Of a DNA stretch of 64,000 nt, positions 37,725 to 50,800 are shown piece by piece. Source of the stretch: Phalacrocorax aristotelis (taxonomy: Eukaryota > Chordata > Aves > Suliformes > Phalacrocoracidae); the NCBI RefSeq assembly GCF_949628215.1, contig NC_134276.1, positions 131,378,125-131,442,124 on the forward strand, in the 5' to 3' direction. Under the pieces are notes generated by a model. That model worked only from the letters and a program-made list of their open reading frames with translations. It was not told where the DNA came from and did no database searches. The translations under genes were made by a program, and so were the position numbers. Numbering within the stretch: position 1 is the stretch's first letter; each line of letters opens with the position of its first letter.

Positions 37725-38470
37725 TAGGCACTGTGTTTGTGCCTCTGCTCGCTGGCAGCCTTGCCCGTTGCCCTGCAGGGATGCGAGCTGATTCACAGGG
37801 AGCCCCTCCAGGCTGCCCTGTGCAGGGACTCCCTCAGGGTTTCGCACCATGGAGGCAGCAACAGTCCCTTTTCAATGTCAGAGGGAGGGCGATGAAGGCG
37901 GGACAGGTGGCCTGAGGAGGGTTGCTCGGGCTCCAGGGAGCTGAGGACTGCAGCATTCCCTGGTGAAGGAAGGAGCCAGGCAGGGGCAGCAAGGAGGCGA
38001 TGTCCCCCTCTCCTCCAGCTGTCCCCACACTGGCTCTGTGCCCTGTGACCGCCCTCAGGCTGCCAGGGCAACATGGCAGCAGGGCAGGGGGCAGCAGTGT
38101 GGCTGATGCAGGAGGAGCAGGGGCAGCCCTGGTGGGCAGAGGCAAGGCCCAGGCCTGGGGCCACCACATGGGCTGTGTGGGGATGGTCAAGTGGTGACAG
38201 CTCCCCTGGCCCCAGGGCTCTCTATAGCCTGGGGTGGGCCAGTGGGAGAGCAGCCACAGTGGCCTCCACACACTGGCCAAGCTCACTGGCCTCCTTTCAG
38301 GGGCCCCCACCATGGGGCGGGAATGGAGACCACCTGAGGGGATGCCTGTCAGCCCCAGTGTGGGGGGAAAGGTGTCGAGCAGTACCTGGTTTCTGGAGCT
38401 GGAGTGGGGCTTCAGTGTGAGGTGGGCACTGAGCCATTCTGGTTGAGCCGGAGCAGGGTCTGCACACACA
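37725..38470. other. GC-rich block in AT-rich DNA
   Basis: About 750 bp of markedly GC-rich sequence with sharp edges, dominated by CAGG/CTGG/GGGCAG words and relatively few CpG. That separates it from the true CpG island at 4095-5110. A minus-strand frame of about 211 codons and several plus-strand frames stay open because GC-rich DNA has few stops; none is recognised. It may be an old mobile-element insertion, a site of biased gene conversion, or an unannotated exon region. Confidence 0.6.
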
Positions 38471-41400
38471 TGGAGATACCTGAGAAACTTTAAGTGTTAA
38501 AACCTGAGCTGTCTCTGGAGCTCTGACTTGAGCGGCCAGACCCCCAGTTTTCGTTCATGCAGTCTTTCACAGGTGCCCTCTTTGGTCTTCATGCCCGTTG
38601 ACTGGAAGAAGGTCTTTGTGAAGGCCCAAGCAGTCATCAGAAGCATGAACGTGGGGCAGAAGTTCCCCCATGAGCCACAAATACCTCCAGATACCTCTGG
38701 CCCTGCATCTCTCATGGCACCAAAAATGCAAAGAGCATGGGATCAGGCATGTGGCAACAGACAGCATCGCAGCCATCATTATTTGTTCTGAAAATCGTTT
38801 AGTGATGCACAGCCACCTCACTGTTGCTGCCTAATGACATTGGCAGCAGCTGAATCTGTTTTTTCAGGCTAACAAATTTAGACTCAGATGCCACTGACAC
38901 AGACTGATTCCCTACATCTTTTTACGGATTGTCCCCAAAGCTAATGCCTGTCCCAAATGCTGTTTAGTACTTACAACTTCCCCTGCAGAGAAGTTTCAAA
39001 ACCTAATAGGGTTTTGCAGAGTTCATAAGCTCCACAGGAGGGAGTCTTTACCTATATTTAAAAACTACACCTATCTACTGAAGGTATTTGTCACCTACAG
39101 TAATGATTGGTAAGGGCCAATTTCTGCTTTTTCTGCAAAAGAATAGTGGATCAAATGGCGTTGCACACTCTTTGGTCGACAAGGTCCAGGTCTCAGGATT
39201 TGGGTCTGGGAAACTTTGGAAAGCCTATGAAAAAAATAACACATGCACACAGTAACATCACTGGTTGTTTTACAGTCAAGTGTCAAGCTCAGTTTTCTTC
39301 TAGAAATTAGAAAGTTATTGCTTTCCCTTTTTCCCCCCATGACTTCATAAGAGTAATTTAACTTTGCCATGTGTTAGGTAAAAGAGAATAAGCAAACCCA
39401 AAATCTGGCTGAAAGAGAGGAGTCCTGGAAATAGGAAAAAAAGCCTGGGAGATAAGAAGCAAAGCTCCTAAATGTGGACAGTTCTGGATATTTCTGAGAA
39501 GACAACAGCATAAGAAAACATCTAGCCTCATGAGGGTTAGAAAGCATTTTCTGTCAGCAACATTTGGCTGTGTAGTGCTGACCTGGGCTGAGAGGCTGAG
39601 CAGCAACAACTGCTTCAGATGTTGCAGGTGTACATGCAGCAACAGGCAGTCCCAGTGGAAGGATGCACAGCTGCTTCGTCCACCCAGTAAATCAGCGTTT
39701 GTACCACAGAAGCCTTCCTGATTCATGGATGAGAGACAATTAAAAGCAGAGTTGTGAAGGTGGAAAAAAAGCACATAAACTTACTGTGCAAAGGCCAAAG
39801 GGGCAAAAGTTAAGCTCGAGAGGGCTACTGAAAACAAGAATCCTGGAGTGCAGGAACCAGGTTTGATAACTGTAGCCTGCAGCGCAGCTCAGGAAAAGAA
39901 TAGGTGGTGGATTTGAAGGACTTATGAGGCAGCCAACATAGACTGATTGAGAGCTTCCAAATAGGTTTGGCTGGGGAACAGGTCCAGAGGAAACAGGGAG
40001 CTTATGGAACATTCATGTCTCCTGAAACTATTGATTTGAGAAAGATTATAAAACCACCTGTTTTGAGGGCAAAGCTCAAGTCCCATCTCTTTACTTGAGT
40101 TTCCTTTGCCTTTACTGAGACAGTAGTATTGGAAAATTAATTTGTATGCACATTCTTGATATGAATCATAGAAGAACAAGCAGTAACCTTAATGACCTAT
40201 AAACTTATTGGTCAGTACAAAGGTTTTTTAAAGAGGATTTCTTAAAGTGGTTTTCCATTTCTAGCTCCTCTAAGTCTTGGATAAACAAGTGGTTTTCTTC
40301 ATAGATTATCAGAAGTTCCTTTTCTACTTGTAGGTTAGCAAATATATATGATACATAAAAACACTCCATTCCTATTTTGAGTGCTGTTAGCAATGGAGCT
40401 TCCTGTACAGGGAAGTTATAGGGGCTTGGCAGTACAAAACAGGTTTCTCAGACTCTGCATGGAATAGCATAAGACAGAAAGCCCAGATGCACAGTCTGGT
40501 GGTCACTGCAATAATCAAGCATAGCTCCTATCGTATCTGCCTGCTCTGACAGCCAAGATCTTTCTTCCCCAGGCATCCTATTGTATACTCTGATAACTAA
40601 GCAGAACAGAAGTGGTATTTCTCTCCCTGAAAGGCCTCCCCTCTTCCCTCTCTCATTTCTCCACCTGCAGCTACTCTTCTGATAGGCACTTCTCCTTCAG
40701 CAGAGCGCTTTCTATCAGATCAGGTTTTGCTGGATGCCCCTGAGAGTAGCGTAACCCCTGCCCTATGCTGATGGATTGAATAAAGCCACTAATCGTTAAG
40801 TGAAAGTTACACCAGACATTGAATGGAGTGAAAGGAGGGGGCACAGTTTTCTGCCTCTAGGGCTTGGCAGATTTCACAACAAAACAGCTGGCTGTGAGAC
40901 ATGGGTGCTGATGGAATACATTAATTACTGTCGTCAAGGTTTTAGACACACTTGTGTGCTGCTGGTAATACCAGCATGCAGGATTATCGGAGAAATTGCC
41001 TGTGAAAAAGAAAAAAAGTGGGGAAGGAAAGAAAGAAAATTGGAAAGAAGGCTGTCTGATTCAGGCTGGTGCTGTATATGCATGGGCAGTCTCATCCACT
41101 TCGACCAGTGCATTCCTTCACCTCCCCATAGTTTTCACAATAGATGGATAGAGGTTCTCTGAACATAGTGAAGTAACTCAAGGCCTTTTCTGCCCATATC
41201 ATTGTATTTATACAATAGCAGAAGTCTACTGGATGATTCATAGCAACATAAATTAGAGCCAGCCTTCTCTGTTAGACTTACATACAGCTTAACGGCAGCT
41301 TGGCTATAACCTGTAAAAACAATAAGCAGTGGGGAAGGTACTTGTGGATTTTGTTGTATAATGAAGAGATCTTAAACTGTATTTGGCTTGTTCTTGGCTC

Positions 41401-43954
41401 ATTTTAGTAAAATCTGATTTTGTACACTGATTTTAGTAACATTATCAAACCAAGTCACTAAGTAGTCAATATTTGCATTCAGTTTGCTCCTTATAAGCCA
41501 GAAATTATTACTAGCTTAAAGCCATGTTCACTTGAGCCTGGTTCTGTTCACCCACTAACATTTCTGAACATCTCACACTCTGCCATGTATGTTTTCTTGC
41601 CCTTGAGACAGGGCAGGAAGACCCAAGGCTACCCCTACATGGCCCAGTGCACAGTCTGGAAGAGTCAGGTGAGAATCCGTGTTCAAAACTAACTCCAAAA
41701 CTAGCTAAGTCAGTAGATAGGATAGCACCAAGCTAGTATTTCGTGCTTCTTGGCAGCACAATAATGATTTTGGTGAAGCATTGCCTTGAGGTAGCTATAC
41801 TGTTTCAAATGCTTGTGAGTTTCATGCAATGTGCCACCTAGATTTACTTTGGGAGATTTTGTCTACATTTACATTGTCCTTTTCTTGTTGTTTTGGGTTT
41901 TTTTTCCATGCAAAAGAATAAGCCATGTCTTCTGGTCAAGTGGTGCAAGTTGGCCTTCAGCCATACTGCTGCAGGACAGGACCTACTAAATTGAACTGTT
42001 CACCCAAAAAAGATTTTACAGCAGCACAGTAGGAGGGGTAGTGGATGGCATTCACATCACTGCACACTGCTGCCATGATGTTCTTGTGATCATGTTAATC
42101 ATAAGGAATATATAACTTATTTTGGATTACTTTGGAGGCCCATAGCTACTGGCACCAGTTACAACAGCTCAGTTCATTACATCCATTCTAATGCAACCTG
42201 GGACAGACATGACCAGGCCAGTACCCTGTCCTCCCAAAGAGACGTCAGTCAGCATGGCCCTAAGGTACCTGCCTATGATTTAAGGAATGTTGCTTATGAC
42301 CTGCTGCCCTGAATCATGCAGCTGTCTCCTGACCACACAGACTCATATGCCCTTTGTACTTTGGCCTTGAGCTCCTATAAAGCAGAGGTAGAGTATACTT
42401 TTGGGAGCAGACACATGCTGCAGTACCCTCTAGAACAAGCTGGATCAAGCTGGATCATGACAGTTAGTGGCACCAGGCATAGCCAGTATGAGAAGCCTGG
42501 CAGCTTTTTCCAAGCAGAGAACATGAGGACTGAGCCACTGGTCCATCTATTCACAACTTGGCTTTGCTGCTGGTTGGCTTATGGGACAGGGAATGAGTAT
42601 ACATTGTGATGCTGTGGTGATGTTGTCTTTGCACATGAAAAGCAAGGTTGGCATCAGAACAACATGATACTTGACACCTGGATTCTTTTGGACAAAAGTG
42701 AGGTACACCTGGAAGGTGCTCACAGCCACCTGTTGCCCTCTCAGAGGGTTTGGCTCTTAGCTCCTTCAGGATAGCTGGGCTGGAGGGCTGTGCTGCCTGA
42801 AGATTTGAAGACACCTTTAGGACACAAGCAGCTTGTCCATCCTGGGTGAAGGACCACAAGCTCTTTGGGAGAGGAAGATCAAATACTGAGCAGGGGTGTG
42901 AACATCCCCTTCCTTCCTGCTGAGAAATCCATATGGTTTTCTCCCAGCAATCATTCTCTTCCATCGTCCATCTTTACATCTGCCTGGGATTACTCTCACA
43001 GGCAGACTGTCTCTGCAGCTCTCTTCATCACCTACTACCTCTAAGTGCATTTTTGTAGGGCGCTGGAGTAGGGAGGAGATGGCAATGAAGTTATAGCTGT
43101 ATCCAGCTTTCATTAGACTGACATGTGCAGGTGAAGATACTGTCTGGAGACCAGTACACTGTCCTGCTGCCAATCAGCAATCTCCTGTATCCCACAGCCA
43201 AACTTTGCAGCTTTATAGGATGATGCCTTGTCTAGATTTTTTGCTTGTCAGAGCAGGTTGGATAGCCTGGAGAAGAGCTCTGGATAGGATAGCATGCCAG
43301 AGAGTATCGAAGTTCCTCAGCAAGAGGCAGATGATAGCATGCTAGGTGAATTATTTCTAGATTGAGAATTCTGTGCTATTTCAGGTGGTACCTTCTACCA
43401 TCCTTATGGCTGAAATATGTCCTGTATGACATGTTGGATAATTCTTGGTTTGGAAAGGAGGAAAGGGAACTTGTGCTGTGGGCACACTGTAGCTTGGGTT
43501 GGATCTGAGGATCTGTTAGAGGGATCCTGTGAAAAGGCATGTCATGACAACCAGCTCACCATTTCTAATGTGTTTTAGCCTCGTTTTTCCAGGCTGCGTA
43601 AAATGTGCCTTTCTTTCATACTTTTGCTCAGAGCAGGCTGCTGGTTTTTGCTAGGTAAGAATTTAGCTGGCACTAGATTGAGTACCTGTTAAAGCTGTCC
43701 AACTGGTGGCTGGTGCTTGTGTCACTGGCATGGTGGAGGTAGGGATAAAGCTGAATGCTACGAGGTCAGGCCCTTCCAGCTCTGAAACCTGTTGTGATCT
43801 GCAATGGGTTTCCCAAACATGAGGGACAAGACAGATTCTGGAGTATTATAGCCAAGCTGAGTTACAGTTTCTTCAGTAGTCAAAGTAGGTTCTAGGCTTC
43901 CTTCTGCAGTGTAGTAGAACTTTGTGTTTCTGTCTCATTTCTACTGGGGTCTTG
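38471..43954. other. Non-coding DNA
   Basis: No exon, RNA gene or transposon could be supported. A small direct repeat (CAAGCTGGAT twice) lies near 42437-42457. Open frames on both strands are short or compositionally random. Confidence 0.5.
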
Positions 43955-44117
43955 AAATAATAGGTGAAAGTATTTTTATCCTCGATCTATACAGAAGCAA
44001 GCTGAGGCAAGGCTACATTTGAAAAGTCATTGAATCAGCCAGTGGAAGAACAGGGAGTAAATATTACAAGTTTCTGGCATTCAGTCCACTTCTCTGTTTG
44101 CTAGACACGATGCCTTA
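43955..44117 (+). mobile_element. MIR-like SINE, 3' half
   Basis: Matches in order the core and 3' part of MIR: ATAATAGGTGAAAGTATTTT, then GAAGCAAGCTGAGGCAAGG (compare GGAAACTGAGGCACAGAG), AAAAGTCATTGAATCAGC, CAGTGGAAGAACAGGGA, and TTCAGTCCACTTCTCTG with CTAGACACGATGCC at the end. Divergence is high, as expected for a family active before the amniote radiation. The 5' tRNA-like head is not visible. Confidence 0.7.
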
Positions 44118-44379
44118 TCTTTGAGTTCAGAGGCGAGTGATGAGTCTCACACTTTTCCACCATCAGACACAGGCACCTGGTGAGGCTGAAGGGAGCTGTT
44201 AGCTTTGTAGTTCATGGTAAGAGTGCCTCTGCTGCCCTGTGGACTAGTTCATTACTAAGCTGAGCTGCCTCTTTTTAAGCCCCACCTGCCACTTTACGTG
44301 CAGCAGGGTAGAGGTCAGGCCACAACACTCCAACTAGTCATTAAGAGAAAAAGCAATTGACCTTTTCTGCTTGCATTAA
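44118..44379. other. Non-coding spacer
   Basis: Nothing further recognised between the MIR copy and the next candidate regulatory block. Confidence 0.4.
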
Positions 44380-44830
44380 CTTTGCTGATCTCCAGCCCTG
44401 AAGTGTTTATTTTGAAAAAGATTCTGTCACTGCTACTGCACCAAGGAGACAGTATAATGCCGTTAATATTGTTTGTTTTGGTTGGAGGAAAAGCACTCTG
44501 AGCCTCTAACAAATATCCTCTTGTTAGCAATTGGAAACGTATAATTAGGACAGACTCTCCAGTTATTTTAACGAGATTTTGGTTTCCTCTCTCTCTCCCT
44601 CTCTTGCTGTTGCTCTCTTTCCCATTTTTAATGAGATACCAATTTCCTCCCTTCTCATTTGCAGACGCATTTCCAATAAAACGGACAGCTTTGATTTTCA
44701 TCTTAGCATGCATTCTTAGCCTTAATTTATTCGCCTACATAAGTTGCCCACCGCACTCTCCATGTGCTAAACGGCTGTTAATTGGTGAAAAATTAACAAG
44801 GTGTTTAACGCCAAAAAAAAGGCTAAAAAA
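44380..44830. promoter_or_regulatory. Candidate conserved non-coding element 5
   Basis: By eye one of the most enhancer-like stretches in the window. It has AATGCCGTTAATATTGTTTG, GTTAGCAATTGGAAACG, ATAATTAGGACAG, CTTAATTTATTCGCC and GTTAATTGGTGAAAAATTAAC. Homeodomain-type TAAT cores recur, and isolated CpGs are preserved in an AT-rich context, which often accompanies constraint. A plus-strand frame across it is treated as chance (see rejected). Confidence 0.38.
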
Positions 44831-47800
44831 GTCTTTTTCTTGTTAGGTGGAAAGACTTGTATTTTTCTCACATGGCCAAAGCTCAACTAATTCTAGGCAC
44901 CGAGGGCAACACAGGAGACCTTTTTGCAACTACACCCTATCTCTCCTCTGCTGCACTGCTTCAACTCTGTACCTACTACTCTATCTTTCCCCAGACCTCT
45001 CCCCCAGCCTTCTTCCCTATAAGCCGGAAAGAAATCCTGCACTTTCCTTTTGTAAAATTGACTCTATGCCAGTTTATTTTAATTGCAGAAATGCTGTCAG
45101 TCTGTGGACAGCCTGGCAGGCTGTGGAAGATTTGTAGGTGTTGAAGGCATGAAGAGAGGGACCTTTCTCAGTGTGGCTGATTCAGTACAGACAGTTCTTC
45201 TCCTGAGGTTTGGGGAGATGCATCTCTGGCAAGTTTGGTGAGTAAAGTATTTATTTATGAAAAGTTACCCTTATTTCACTTAAATAGCTCTTTAAGACTT
45301 GCAGAAATCCTGAAACAGCATGGAGTAGAGATCACCTTGTGGCAGAGTCTGGGCTTTATGTTTTATTCAGCCCAGATGAGATTTTCTGTAGGTTTGATAT
45401 GTCATTTCTGATATCCGAGATGTGCCATCGTGGAGTGCTAACATTCTAGTTCTTAACTCCATAGAACTGAGATGGCTCCATGTTTGGGTTTTATCTCATG
45501 TCCAAGAAAGATGGTAGGTGTTGCAGTTAGTAATTGGTAGTGGGCTGTGCACAACTCCTGCTGCTGCATGATGCTGAAAATGCTGCACTACAGAAAATGG
45601 TCCTGTTGACCTATCGTGGAGCATTTTCCCTCTCTTACTGTGATATAGAGGGAGAAGTGGCTTGTGCTCATTGGCTCACCTCAGTTTTACTTGGATGTCA
45701 TTCTACTATGGCATCAGAAAAGCTTTTGCTCCTTTTGTTTCTAAACAAGTATTTTCTGTAACAGTCCTCTTCTTGGCTGATATGCCTCAGTCAAACCAAA
45801 GTCACTGGACTCTGCAGAAAAGTAGCAAGGTCATACTCTGAAACCTTCCAAAGTTCTGTGTATGAGATTGGACAAATGGCCTGATTCCTGATCTCAATTC
45901 TGTGAATTTTCATGTATGTTCCCATGTCTTCATCTCCATTTTGAATTTGAATCAGCCTAGGAGTGAGCTACCAGCAGTCTCTACACTTTGACCAGTTCCC
46001 AAAATGAACAGTGCTCAGGATTTGAACTTAAAGTCTGTAAGTCTTGAATTCTGAGGGACATATCTGCATGAATGAAAATTATAGGGAATAATTAGCCCAC
46101 ATCTGATTTATCAAAGTCAGATGTAAAACCTATGCTGCCTGAGGGACTGAATTTCTCGGAGAGTTTGGTCATAGGGGATAAAAAATTGCATTGTTTTTCC
46201 CAGACCTGTACAAATCTACTTAACCAAAGCACTAAAAATGTGTTGGCAAATGCCTAGGCCAAGGCAGGTGCATTGGGTGTAGAGCCTCAGCTCAATAATG
46301 GAGCCAAGGAGGACAAGCCAAGGGAAAAAACTACCTGTAAGATCTCTGAGCAAGGACAGAGAGATCAGCAGGGCAGAGGAGCCTGCAAGGGGAACATTGC
46401 TTCACTAGGAGTTATCTAATGAACATAACATCATAGTATGAAATCATTGTATTTTTTCATGCTGGGGTACCCAATTTCTGCTTGTATCCAAAAGATCCTT
46501 TGTGAACAGTGAACTTACTTATTATGCAACCCCTTTACTTAGACACAGTTGTTCTGTTGCTTTAGTTAAAGTTTTATCAAGTCCCTCACTTGTATCCATG
46601 CTATTAGGCTCCAGAAAGGGTGCTAATAGCTGGGCAGGGTGAATGGAGGAAGCAGCTGTGCAGTTGCATGGCCATTAATGCATGGTGTGACCCAGGAGAG
46701 CACAGACTGTGGGTGGTGCTGCTGAGGGCAACACCTACGGTAAGTGAGTCCACACCTGTTTCTACTGGTGTATCTTAGTCCTTTACTGGAGGAAGATAAT
46801 CTCTACCAGGATAAGCAGAAAATATGACTGTATCCACAACTGAGGCTATAATTCAAAGGTAAAAATAAAGTCAAGCCTCTAACCAAAACAGTTTATACTG
46901 GTACAGAAATGTATGCCCAACAATGCCAAATGTGTAAACCACAATGAAAGATTATTCTTATTCTTATTATTATTGTCAATACTTTTTAGGGGCTTAGGAT
47001 GAATTCCCTTCTGTTCTGCATGTGGAAAGGCTTTTAGGAGGAATCCTTAAAAACCAAGATGCTGTTTATTCAGAGTAGGCATTAGTGTGAAACAGGCATA
47101 TGTAAGTTTCTATAATAACAAGTTCACTTAATAACAATAGTCTTCTGAAGAAAACTGCTGCACTGTCCTCCTTTCTGTACTGGTGCATATATTCCTCAGT
47201 GCCATGCCTTCCAGCTCCTACCCTCCATGAAAATGAACTCTGCGTATAAGTGTTCTCCTTAGTACAGATAATTAGCATATTCTGGATGAAAAGAACCACA
47301 AAAGTAGAACAGAAAGAGTGGTAATAATCACTCATTCAAAATTCATTTTTCCTCTTTTTGGCTTTTTTTGCTGGAAAGACAGGAGGCTGGAAAGACGGGG
47401 CACAAAGATTGAGGTCCCTTAAGATAAGGGGAGAGGGGGATCTCTGTCAGTCATAATGGGCAACGTTGGGTAATTCTGAATAATCTTGAGACCTCTGTTT
47501 CTGTCAAGACTGCAATACAATAGTCAGACAGCTTTAAACTCTCACAGTTAGTATAAGGTAAGTGAAAACTAAGGTATTAGTCAAGCAGAGTTGAAAATAG
47601 AGAATTCTTTAATGCTATAGCAAGAGTTGGTGGCTCAGAGTTCAGGTCACTAAAATTTTAACCATGAGAATAACGAACCATTGTAGCACTTTACCCAGGG
47701 ACATCATAAATTCTCTGCTGCTTGAAGTCTCTTAATGGAGACTCATTGTCTTTTTAAAAGGTATGCTTTATTCTGCCACAAATTAATGGCTGAGATGAAG

Positions 47801-50800
47801 CAATCGCTTGACAAAAATGTTTTTAGTATGTTATATAGAAGTCAAACTAATCATCACAGAGTTCCCTTCTAGAGTCTATAAATCTACGTGAGCCATCCAC
47901 ATGTACTTCCAGCATGAAACACCAAAGAGGGTAAAGTATTACAGTTTGAGTAATGAGATAAATATGAAGAAACCAAAACATAGGTGGGCCGCTGACAAAA
48001 AAAGTCATTTCACTGACATTTATTAGCTGTGGAACTTTGTCTACAAGAGATGGTGAGAGCCAGTTCTTGAGTCATTTGAAACAGTGCTGCATTTAAAAGA
48101 AGTACAGAATTGCTGAATATAGCAAAAGAAGTGTGCCTTCTTTGGTCCCAATGGACTATTAAAACAATGGACTTTTCCAATTGTACTCCCATGATCTTTG
48201 TGACACTGTGCAAAATTTGGAGAATATTAATGAAGAGCTAGCTCATGGGAAAATTATTGCTGATGGCTGAACATGCATGGGCATGTTCATTTTCTGGATC
48301 CCTGTAGCGAACCTTTGTCAATAACGCGAAAGCTAATATCACCCCCAATTTTTTTTTCTCCTTCCTCATCTCATTTGCCACAGTATATCAGTGAATGCTG
48401 GTGATCACAAATTACTTGACTCTTGTGGAAAGGCAGAGAAACTGATCACTCTCTCTCTCAGCAAGTCACTACCTGAGACTGCCAGGGAGAAGGTTTGCAA
48501 CTGAGGACCTGACAACATCTCACCATTGCTTGGTACCCAGGAATTATCTAGCTGAATTAATTGAGGCCATCACTCCAGGCAATGTTAAAAGAGATTCAGA
48601 GGATAAACTTTAAGTGACTTCTGCACTTAATGTATTTTACAGGAGATGATAATTTCTTGGTCAGAATACTCCGTAAGCATGGCTAGTACATTGACGTGGG
48701 GACAGTGGGATGCCATGGTAGGATACGAGGGCAATTAGCAATGGTTGGCTGAAATTGTGCCTTACATCTCATATTTTGGAGACTTGCTGGGCAAACGAGA
48801 AATAATAAAAGGCAGAGAAGCATCATTTCTGTGAAGGGGGCTGCAAGCTTTCTGTTTTTCCAAGAGTGATCCCCAACTGGTTGTGTTACTTTAAATTGTC
48901 CTGTACTAGTATTGGAAAGGCCCAGGCTCTTCATTAACAGTTAATTAAGCCACAGTGGCCCTTCCTTCCCATCAGGGGTTGCCTTCATTTGCAGATTTAG
49001 TTAAAGGGATTCTGTCAAGTTGGTTAGGCTTATAATGTGACTGATCTTTACAGCTGCATAGTCCAGCAGGAAATGCCCAGAATGCACCCCCAGGGCTCTG
49101 TCTGTCTCTCTAAACTAAAACCCATCCTTCAAAAAGCACAGAACTGCTATTTTTTCAAGTCACATTTTATAGCCCCGGGAGTGAGTCAGGATGTGATGGA
49201 TGCTTACAGGCCACAGCCTTGTGCTCTGAGTGCAAGCACTAGCCGATATTTACACACGTGTGGTAGGCAGGCTGAGCCTATGTTTGCCTCTCTTGTAAGT
49301 GCAGTGAAATACTTATACTTGAATAGGACAGTCAGAAAAATAGCCCTGCAAATGGATGCAGGAGGTGCAGTAGACACAGTTTTATTACTGGGGAGCAAGT
49401 GGGTTTTCAGACAGGTGGCTAGGTGCAGGCTGCATTCAGGCTGGGGTAAGAAAGGCAGAGGTTCAGAAGATGTGTAACTCTAGTGGGTTATCCACTGAGC
49501 ATGCTGGCCACTGTTGGAGTAGCAGGCAGGGAATACATCTTCTCTTCCCTTCTGCTGCTAGTTAATGCTGAGAGGAGAAGCAGCCTCTTTTGCAGAAGTT
49601 CATACTTGTTATGCCTCTTTATGCCCAATTTCATAAAAATATTAAAAATAATAAAAAACCTAAGAAGCTACGTATTCAGAAGTTAAGAAATCCCAGGATT
49701 AAAGTTGCCCGCCCAAGCTTAGCTCAACATTTTTGGAAACGTGTTATGATGTTTACTGTGTTAACTTCATTGTTATTCTACTATTTTGCAGGTTACCAGC
49801 TTCATTCAGTGCACAAAATAAAGGGGGCTTAGGGACTGGATCAGGATTATGTTGTTAAGGAGGTACATATCAATGCAACTTGGGCCTCACTTCTTGTAGA
49901 TGGTGGAAGGTGGACAAGAGATTTCATAGTCACCCAGGTCAGGCAGTTGAATGCTGTTGAAAAGGAGAAAGCAGGGTAGAGCCTGGGTAGAAAAGATCGA
50001 TGAAGCACTGTGGTAGTAATACCAAGAGCTTGCCTCAAGTTTTGGACAAGGATTGACAACTTCGTTCTTATCTGAGTTTCTGATAAGTAGTTTCAGCTTC
50101 CTCCATTGTCCTCGTAGAATTTTCTCTCTTATTCTGTGCAGCATAACCAGCACAGAAAATTATTTTTTTCAGCAATAGCCAGTATTCTCCCAGCATCTGA
50201 GCAACCACTTACAATTTTAAGTCATTAGCTGTTTCAAAGCGTGTGCAATTTTAAGTTTGTAATTCATCGGAACACTTTCTGCCAAGACTTGCTACATGAC
50301 AGAACAGAAGACTAACTGCTGGTGGTTCTGTGAGCACATCATGATAAAAGTGGCTTCTTGGGAAGGCAGGAGTTCATGGATACACACGGTCTTTGGTACT
50401 GGCCAGTTAACAACATTGTTCTCCTGTGGTGGTGAAGATAACAAGACCCACTGGAATCCGCCACAAAAGAAGTACTATACAGTCAAGTATGTGAGTGGTG
50501 GTACTGGGTGCCAAAAGGACATCCTCCTGCTACTGTGCCAACCCTCCCTGCCATTTTTTAGGCTACCTTCTTGTCAACCCACTGACCTAAGAGTTTATTT
50601 AGTTTGTGCCTTTTGCATTGATGTGAGAGGACTGGTAATTCTGTAAGAATCACTCTTATGCACCACAGAATTTCAAACTCAAGTCTGCTACAAATCCATC
50701 TGATGTCATCGGTTATCCTAACCCCGAGCAATCCGGCAGCATAGCACTGTTGTTTTCCTGGCAGTGTGACAGCAGATTAGCTCAGAATGGCCCAGAAAAA

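Noticed and set aside
37834..38469. 211-codon minus-strand frame in the GC-rich block
   Set aside because: Explained by high GC content; proline/leucine/alanine-rich with no family resemblance.
44604..44846. 80-codon plus-strand frame with a hydrophobic segment after a good acceptor
   Set aside because: The hydrophobic run comes from TTA/ATT-rich homeodomain-type DNA. A regulatory element is the simpler explanation.
49037..49477. 146-codon plus-strand frame
   Set aside because: No recognisable domain or splice context; the sequence looks regulatory rather than coding.
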